From positions 434,001 through 498,000 of the forward strand of contig NZ_JAIQXT010000005.1 in assembly GCF_020177055.1 (NCBI RefSeq): 64,000 nt of DNA. Reading direction: 5' to 3'. Below are positions 59,544-64,000 of the stretch, piece by piece. Under the pieces are notes generated by a model. That model saw nothing but the letters and a program-made list of their open reading frames with translations, was not told where the DNA came from and ran no database searches. Position numbers and translations under genes: made by a program. Numbering within the stretch: the first letter of the stretch is position 1; every line of letters starts with the position of its first letter. This DNA is from Sphingomonas sp. R647. GTDB lineage: Bacteria; Pseudomonadota; Alphaproteobacteria; Sphingomonadales; Sphingomonadaceae.

Positions 59544-59692
59544 CCGGACTTCGGGTCAAGGCGAGAAAAGCGTTGCGAAACGCCACTTATCCGGTGGTGT
59601 ATCAGGAAAAGCACGCTGCATTCAGTACCAGCAAAATACGCGCGGGTATGTTGAACGGATCTTCTAAACGATCGATTTTATACCGCAGATGC

Positions 59693-59729
59693 GAAAAGGG
59701 GCGCTGCCGTCAATTGCGGAAGCGCCCCC
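59693..59729 (-). terminator. Terminator of the 59.9-62.3 kb ACAD operon
   Basis: On the minus strand GGGGCGCT (59728-59721) pairs with AGCGCCCC (59705-59698) across a 15-base loop. It is followed by TTTTC. Confidence 0.8.
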
Positions 59730-59751
59730 GAGCTTGATCGGCATCTTTTAA

Positions 59752-59883
59752 TCCTCCCCCGCCAGGGGGAGGTGGCACGCGAAGCGTGACGGAGGGGGAG
59801 GAAGCACCGCGGCGATAGGCGAAAAGACGCAGCCGCCCTCCCCCTCCGTCGCCTGCGGCGACACCTCCCCTGGCGGGAGAGGA
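59752..59883. repeat. Inverted repeat (CCTCCCCCGCCAGGGGGAGG family)
   Basis: Outer arms CCTCCCCCGCCAGGGGGAGG (59753 on) and CCTCCCCTGGCGGGAGAGG (to 59882) are inverted, imperfect copies. The centre has ACGCGAAGCGTGACGG and CCGTCGCCTGCGGCGAC hairpins. It lies immediately downstream of the pair-2 ACAD gene. Confidence 0.8.
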
Positions 59884-59896
59884 TTACGCCGCGACC

Positions 59897-60967
59897 TTAG
59901 AACCCGCTCAGCCGCGCGAACCGGTCGCGGTGATAGGCAGTATTGCCCCACATCTGCTCAAGCACGCGCATGCGCTTGAGATAAAATCCCGCATCATATT
60001 CGTCGGTCATGCCGATGCCGCCATGCAGCTGGATCAGCTCGCGGCTCATCAGATGGCCGATCTCGTTCGCCTTGCCCTTGGCCAGCGATGCCGCCTGACG
60101 CACATCGCCGCCCCGGTCGATCGCGGCAAGCCCCGCCTCGACCGCCGAGCGCATCTGCTCGATCTCGCTGAACAGATTGGCCATGCGGTGCTGCAGCGCC
60201 TGGAAGGTCGCGAGGATCTGCCCGAACTGCACGCGCTGTTTGAGGTAGGCGAGCGTGGTGTCGAACGCCTGACCCGCCATGCCGAGCATCTCGGCGGCGG
60301 CGAGCACGGCGGCGCGATCGAGCACCGCGTCGAGCAGGTCGGCACCGCCCGATGCGAGCTTGTCCGCAGCCGCGCCGTCGAACGTTACCTGCGCATGACT
60401 GCGGAAATCGACGAGGTGGCGGCGATCGACGGTCACGCCCTCCCCCGCCTCGACCAGATACAGGCCATCGGCGGCGGCGACCACAAACAGCCCGGCGCTG
60501 TCACCCTCGGCGACGAACGCCTTGGTACCGCTGAGCTTGCCGCCCTCGACCGAGGCCGCGATCGCCGATGGATCATGCCGCGGCCCTTCATCGACTGCGA
60601 GCGTCGCGACCAGTTCCCCGCTGGCGATGCGCGGGAGATACTTGTCCTTCTGTGCATCGCTGCCGCCCAGCAGGATGGCGGATGCAGCCGCCGCAGATGC
60701 GGCAATCGGGCTGGCGGCAAGCGTCTTGCCCAGTTCCTCGATCACGAGGCCAAGGCTCAGCCAGCCGAAATCGCTGCCGCCCTGCGCCTCCGGGATAATC
60801 ACCCCGGTCCAGCCCATTTCGGCCATCGTCGCATAGGCGGCGGGGTCGTATCCCGTCGCCTCATTGGCATTGCGGATCTTGCGCCACGCCGTGACCGGGC
60901 TCTCATTACCCGCCCAGTCGCGCGCCATGTCGCGCAGCATCGTCTGTTCTTCGGTCAGAACGGCCAT
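59897..60967 (-). CDS. Acyl-CoA dehydrogenase, second member of pair 2
   Basis: 356 residues, MAVLTEEQTMLRDMARDWAG. ACAD fold with LQHRMANLFSEIEQMRSAV and LHGGIGMTDEYDAGFYLKRMRVLEQMWGN. As in the pair-1 partner, no clear catalytic EGT-like motif is seen in the C-terminus. It is downstream of, and presumably co-transcribed with, the 61067-62269 ACAD gene across an inverted repeat. It resembles the 42306-43433 protein, so the two pairs are duplicated or parallel. Confidence 0.92.
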   Translation of the reverse strand: MAVLTEEQTMLRDMARDWAGNESPVTAWRKIRNANEATGYDPAAYATMAEMGWTGVIIPEAQGGSDFGWLSLGLVIEELGKTLAASPIAASAAAASAILLGGSDAQKDKYLPRIASGELVATLAVDEGPRHDPSAIAASVEGGKLSGTKAFVAEGDSAGLFVVAAADGLYLVEAGEGVTVDRRHLVDFRSHAQVTFDGAAADKLASGGADLLDAVLDRAAVLAAAEMLGMAGQAFDTTLAYLKQRVQFGQILATFQALQHRMANLFSEIEQMRSAVEAGLAAIDRGGDVRQAASLAKGKANEIGHLMSRELIQLHGGIGMTDEYDAGFYLKRMRVLEQMWGNTAYHRDRFARLSGF

Positions 60968-60980
60968 AGTCTTCGTCCTC

Positions 60981-61061
60981 GTCGCCCCGGCGAAGGCCGG
61001 GGCCGCTAGAATGTTGCGCCACGCCCCGCCACGGGGCGGCCCCGGCCTGCGCCGGGGCGAC
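60981..61061. repeat. Inverted repeat (CGTCGCCCCGGCGAAGGCC family)
   Basis: Arms at 60981-61006 and 61036-61061 are inverted with one mismatch, 29 bases apart. Outer tips are GTCGCC and GGCGAC. It lies between the two ACAD genes of pair 2. Confidence 0.9.
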
Positions 61062-61066
61062 GCGGC

Positions 61067-62269
61067 TTATTGATGATCCAGCATCCCCAGGATGCGCTTG
61101 GCGATCACGTTGTTCTGGATTTCGGTCGAGCCGCCATAGATGGTCGTCGCCTTGCCGAAGAGCCACGCGCGCACGCCATGGATCTGCGCCTCGGTAAAGC
61201 CATCGCCTTCCCAGCCGAGCCCTTCCATCCCCTGAATCTCGATCATCAATTCGGCGCGTTCCTGACCGAGCTTGGTGCCGACGGTCTTGAGGATCGACGA
61301 CACTTCGGACACGCCGCCGCCCTTGCTCTCCGCCTGCACGCGCATCGCGGTGAGCAGGAAGGCGCGCCAGTCCATCTCGAACTTGGCGATGCGGGCGCGC
61401 AGATCGGGGTTGGCGATGCGCCCCTCGGCATCGATGCCGACATATTTCTTGGCAATGTCGGCGAGCGAAGGCCCGGACATGCGGAAGGCAGAGCCGCCGC
61501 CCGACAAATTGGTGCGCTCATGCTGAAGCAGGCGCTTGCCGATCGTCCAGCCCTGCCCCTCCTCACCGACGCGGTTTTCCTTGGGCACCTTCACATTGGT
61601 GAAGAAGGTCTCGCAGAAGGGCGACATGCCGCTGATCATCTGGATCGGCTTCACCTCGACGCCGGGCGAATCCATGTCGATCAGCAGGAAGGTGATGCCG
61701 CCCTGCTTCTGGGTCTTGTCGGTGCGGACGATGGCAAAGCATTTGTGCGCCCACTGCCCGCCGCTGGTCCAGGTCTTCTGGCCGTTGACGATGTAATGGT
61801 CGCCCTTGTCCTCGGCAAAGGTCTGGAGGTTGGCGAGGTCGGAGCCAGCGTTCGGTTCCGAATAGCCCTGGCACCAGCGCACTTCGCCGCGCGCGATCGC
61901 CGGGATATGCTCCTTCTTCTGCGCCTCATTGCCATATTCCAGCAGCGTCGGGCCGAACATCATCACGCCCATGCCGCCAATCGGATTCCACGCCCCGGCG
62001 CGGCCCATTTCCTCGGCCAGCACCTTGGCCTGTGCGCGGCTGAGGCCGCCGCCGCCATATTCGGCGGGCCAGGTCGGGACGCCCCAACCCTTTTCGCCCA
62101 TCGCCTTGCGCCAGGCGGCCTGTTCGGCGGTCTCGTTGGTCGGCCCCTCGACCGCGGACATGCTATTGTCCTTGCCCTTGAGCGAGGCCGGGAAGTTGGC
62201 CGCGAGCCAGTCGCGGACTTCGGCGCGGAAGGTGTCGAGATCGACCCTTACATCCTCCATTACAGACAT
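61067..62269 (-). CDS. Acyl-CoA dehydrogenase, first member of pair 2
   Basis: 400 residues. WCQGYSEPNAGSDLANLQTF and YIVNGQKTWTSGGQWAHK are the ACAD substrate/FAD motifs. The C-terminus is TTIYGGSTEIQNNVIAKRILGML, where Tyr replaces the usual Glu of the EG motif, so the catalytic base may be elsewhere, as in some FadE-type enzymes. GAGGAGAG precedes ATG. It heads the operon and has two 20-base direct repeats upstream. Confidence 0.94.
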   Translation of the reverse strand: MSVMEDVRVDLDTFRAEVRDWLAANFPASLKGKDNSMSAVEGPTNETAEQAAWRKAMGEKGWGVPTWPAEYGGGGLSRAQAKVLAEEMGRAGAWNPIGGMGVMMFGPTLLEYGNEAQKKEHIPAIARGEVRWCQGYSEPNAGSDLANLQTFAEDKGDHYIVNGQKTWTSGGQWAHKCFAIVRTDKTQKQGGITFLLIDMDSPGVEVKPIQMISGMSPFCETFFTNVKVPKENRVGEEGQGWTIGKRLLQHERTNLSGGGSAFRMSGPSLADIAKKYVGIDAEGRIANPDLRARIAKFEMDWRAFLLTAMRVQAESKGGGVSEVSSILKTVGTKLGQERAELMIEIQGMEGLGWEGDGFTEAQIHGVRAWLFGKATTIYGGSTEIQNNVIAKRILGMLDHQ

Positions 62270-62316
62270 GTTCTCTCCTCAAAATTCACGGCCGCCTGTG
62301 GATCCACAGCGCATTC

Positions 62317-62374
62317 TTCCACGACATGTTCGCTTTTGGTCACTTTGCGCGAATTTCCTCGACATGTTCGCTTT
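62317..62374 (-). promoter_or_regulatory. Two 20-base direct repeats upstream of the pair-2 ACAD operon
   Basis: TTCCNCGACATGTTCGCTTT occurs at 62317-62336 and 62355-62374, 38 bases apart, differing at one base. The distances from the ACAD start are 48-105 bases. Each contains ACATGT as a small palindrome. They look like tandem regulator sites, possibly for the double-TetR protein; that link is a guess. Confidence 0.6.
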
Positions 62375-62485
62375 CGACCATTCTCAGCCTATCGGCTTTG
62401 GGCCGTTTGCATGCACCGTCAAAGCGACTCCCACGACGTTCAATTTGAATTTGCGGTATGGCTTTGCGCGCGTCAATCCCCCGGA

Positions 62486-63985
62486 TCAACGGACCGGGCC
62501 GAGCAGCGCCGAATTGTCCATCTCCAGCGACCGTGCTTCCGCCTCCCGCGCGCGCAGGGCGGCGACATTGGCTTCGTGCTTGGCGCGGGTGATCGGGTAG
62601 AAGAACAGGATCAGCGCGCCGAGCGTCCATAGCCCGATCGAACAGGGGATGTAGTGGATGACGAGGCTGCGGATCGCCTCGTCCGTGACTTGCCCCGGCA
62701 CGGGCTTGGCCGGGAAGTCGGACCAGACCAGCAGGCGCCCGGCGAGGAAGATGCCGATCGCGGTCGAGCATTGCTGCATGAAGCTGGAGGCGGCGAAGAA
62801 CATCCCCGCCTCATGCCGCCCGGTCGTCACCGCGCTGTCCTCGACCACATCGGCGAGCATCGAGCTGGTGTTGATCAGCGAGATCGCGACCATCGCGCCA
62901 TACAGCGCGCCGATCGCGAACAGGGTCGGCACCAGCAGCGCGTCGCCCGGCACGAAGAACCAGCCAAGATAGGACAGCAGCAGCGGTGACAGGCCGATCG
63001 CGACGCCGAACACGGCGAAGACCATCGAGCTCGCCCGCTTGCCGATCCATGCCGACATGATCGGCGCGAGCGGCGCGGCGATGGTGGCGGCGACAAGGCT
63101 GTCGATCGTCAGGATCGCGAGCTGGGTCGCGGTGAGTTCGAACAGGTACGTGCCAAAGAACAAATTGGTCGCGCTGTAGAGGCCGATCGCGGAGAATTTG
63201 AGGACACCGAAGCCGAAAATTGCCAGAAATGCGCGGTTCTTGAGCGCCGCGCCCATCTCGCGCAGATGGCCCAGCAGCGACATCCGCTGTGTCGGCGCGT
63301 CGGCCTGGCGCAGATGCGGGATGCGGTTGTGCGTGCCGATGCCGCAGATCAGGATCACGACAAAGATCGTCAGCGCGCCGGCGATGGCGAAGCCGGGATA
63401 GCCATCCGGATTAAGCTGACCGCGCGGATATTCGGGCGTCGCGGCGAAGAAGGTCAGCAGGCACACCGTCGTGAAACCATAGGTTCCGGCATAGCCGAAC
63501 CACCAGCGCAGCGAGAACAGCCGCGTGCGCTCACGATAATCGTCGGTCATCTCTGGCGTCATCGCCGAGGTCGCGATCTCGAACGCGCTGATCGACATGC
63601 GGGTGAGCGAGGCGGTGGCGAAGATCCACACGCCCATCTGGAAATCGGTGAGGCCAGCGGGCGGGAACCAGGCGAGCAGGAAGAACAAGGCGGTCGGAAG
63701 CGCCGAGCCATAGATGAACGGGTGACGGCGCCCCCAGCGGCTGCGCGTGAGGTCAGACCAGCGCCCGATCAGCGGATCGGCAACCGCATCGACCAGCAGC
63801 GTCAGCGCGACCGCGGCGGAGACGATCCCGGCCGGCACGCCGATGATCTGGCTGTAGAAAAACAGCAGATAGGTGGTGAAGGCGGCATTCTTGATGCCAT
63901 TCGCGATCGCCCCCGAACCATAGCTAACCCGCGTGCGCAGCGTGATCGGCGGGGTCCCAGACACACGCGCCCGTTCGACCGGCAC
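62486..63985 (-). CDS. MFS sugar/glycoside-type (GPH) transporter
   Basis: 499 residues, 12 membrane segments. The GPH cation-symporter pattern LRTRVSYGSGAIANGIKNAAFTTYLLFFYSQIIG, DPLIGRWSDLTRSRWGRRHPFIYGSALP and later ADVVEDSAVTTGRHEAGMFFA. In sphingomonads this branch is often found beside steroid-like or aromatic catabolism genes, so a sugar substrate is not certain. Start GTG 63985 has GGAG only two bases upstream, and the frame is open to the window edge, so the true start may be slightly beyond it. It lies 216 bases upstream of the ACAD operon. Confidence 0.92.
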   Translation of the reverse strand: MPVERARVSGTPPITLRTRVSYGSGAIANGIKNAAFTTYLLFFYSQIIGVPAGIVSAAVALTLLVDAVADPLIGRWSDLTRSRWGRRHPFIYGSALPTALFFLLAWFPPAGLTDFQMGVWIFATASLTRMSISAFEIATSAMTPEMTDDYRERTRLFSLRWWFGYAGTYGFTTVCLLTFFAATPEYPRGQLNPDGYPGFAIAGALTIFVVILICGIGTHNRIPHLRQADAPTQRMSLLGHLREMGAALKNRAFLAIFGFGVLKFSAIGLYSATNLFFGTYLFELTATQLAILTIDSLVAATIAAPLAPIMSAWIGKRASSMVFAVFGVAIGLSPLLLSYLGWFFVPGDALLVPTLFAIGALYGAMVAISLINTSSMLADVVEDSAVTTGRHEAGMFFAASSFMQQCSTAIGIFLAGRLLVWSDFPAKPVPGQVTDEAIRSLVIHYIPCSIGLWTLGALILFFYPITRAKHEANVAALRAREAEARSLEMDNSALLGPVR

Positions 63986-64000
63986 GGCTCCACCAAGCGT

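Larger units (their letters stand above)
59478..59896. other. Intergenic region between TonB receptor and ACAD operon
   Basis: About 420 bases with no gene. From left to right it holds an inverted repeat near the TonB promoter (59525-59543), an AT-rich stretch (59560-59690), the ACAD operon terminator (59693-59729), and a two-armed repeat (59752-59883). TonB receptor promoter elements must lie in the first part. ORFs annotated here have no start signal. Confidence 0.5.

Overview
The window is a contiguous piece of a GC-rich (roughly mid-60 % by eye) alphaproteobacterial chromosome, most likely from Sphingomonas or a close relative. Pointers are the many large TonB-dependent receptors, an EL222-like LOV-HTH photoreceptor, a GapR/DUF2312 protein, a yebC-ruvC-ruvA-ruvB neighbourhood, and the abundance of short intergenic inverted repeats. 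I see no phage, plasmid or CRISPR content. One tRNA (Asp, GTC) is present.

Layout. 0-5 kb: a TelA-family gene, a small secreted pair, then an H-NOX gas sensor overlapping a GAF-GGDEF-EAL protein. 5-16 kb: typA, a large autotransporter, an OmpA-family protein, an FAD oxidoreductase overlapping folE, a LOV-HTH regulator, an ABC1/UbiB-type kinase and a DUF805 protein. 16-26 kb: a TonB receptor, then the ruv/yebC region. The Holliday-junction genes lie on the minus strand but are separated by unrelated genes: a Tat-lipoprotein GH10 xylanase with two LacI-type operator boxes, two related small secreted proteins, a membrane protein and a degenerate hemerythrin-like protein. 26-34 kb: housekeeping and accessory genes (gapR-like, S41 peptidase, Lrp/AsnC, tRNA-Asp, AI-2E permease, glycerol kinase, M13 peptidase) among four copies of one palindromic repeat doublet. 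Two of these copies bracket a solitary GIY-YIG nuclease gene.

34-64 kb is a lipid/acyl-CoA catabolic region. It holds an acyl-CoA ligase, a SxxK hydrolase, a crotonase/3-hydroxyacyl-CoA dehydrogenase fusion, a VOC protein, an amidase, two adjacent pairs of acyl-CoA dehydrogenases, a TesB thioesterase and two SDRs. A phosphotransferase, a Zn-alcohol dehydrogenase and a further acyl-CoA dehydrogenase together resemble a split ACAD10/11 or Lva-type hydroxyacyl-CoA kinase system. A double-TetR regulator, two MFS permeases and a TonB receptor complete it. The set would suffice for import, activation, side-chain oxidation and control of a hydrophobic carboxylic acid, but the substrate cannot be read from sequence. 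A TonB-family gene with a probable frameshift and a lower-GC Imm50-like orphan sit in the middle.

A theme running through the window is the large number of two-armed inverted repeats placed exactly between genes. Most of the families share an outer CGTC tip followed by pyrimidine-rich sequence. The most interesting candidate system is the GIY-YIG nuclease flanked by two of them, which looks like a possible REP/REPIN-type mobile unit built on a different nuclease.
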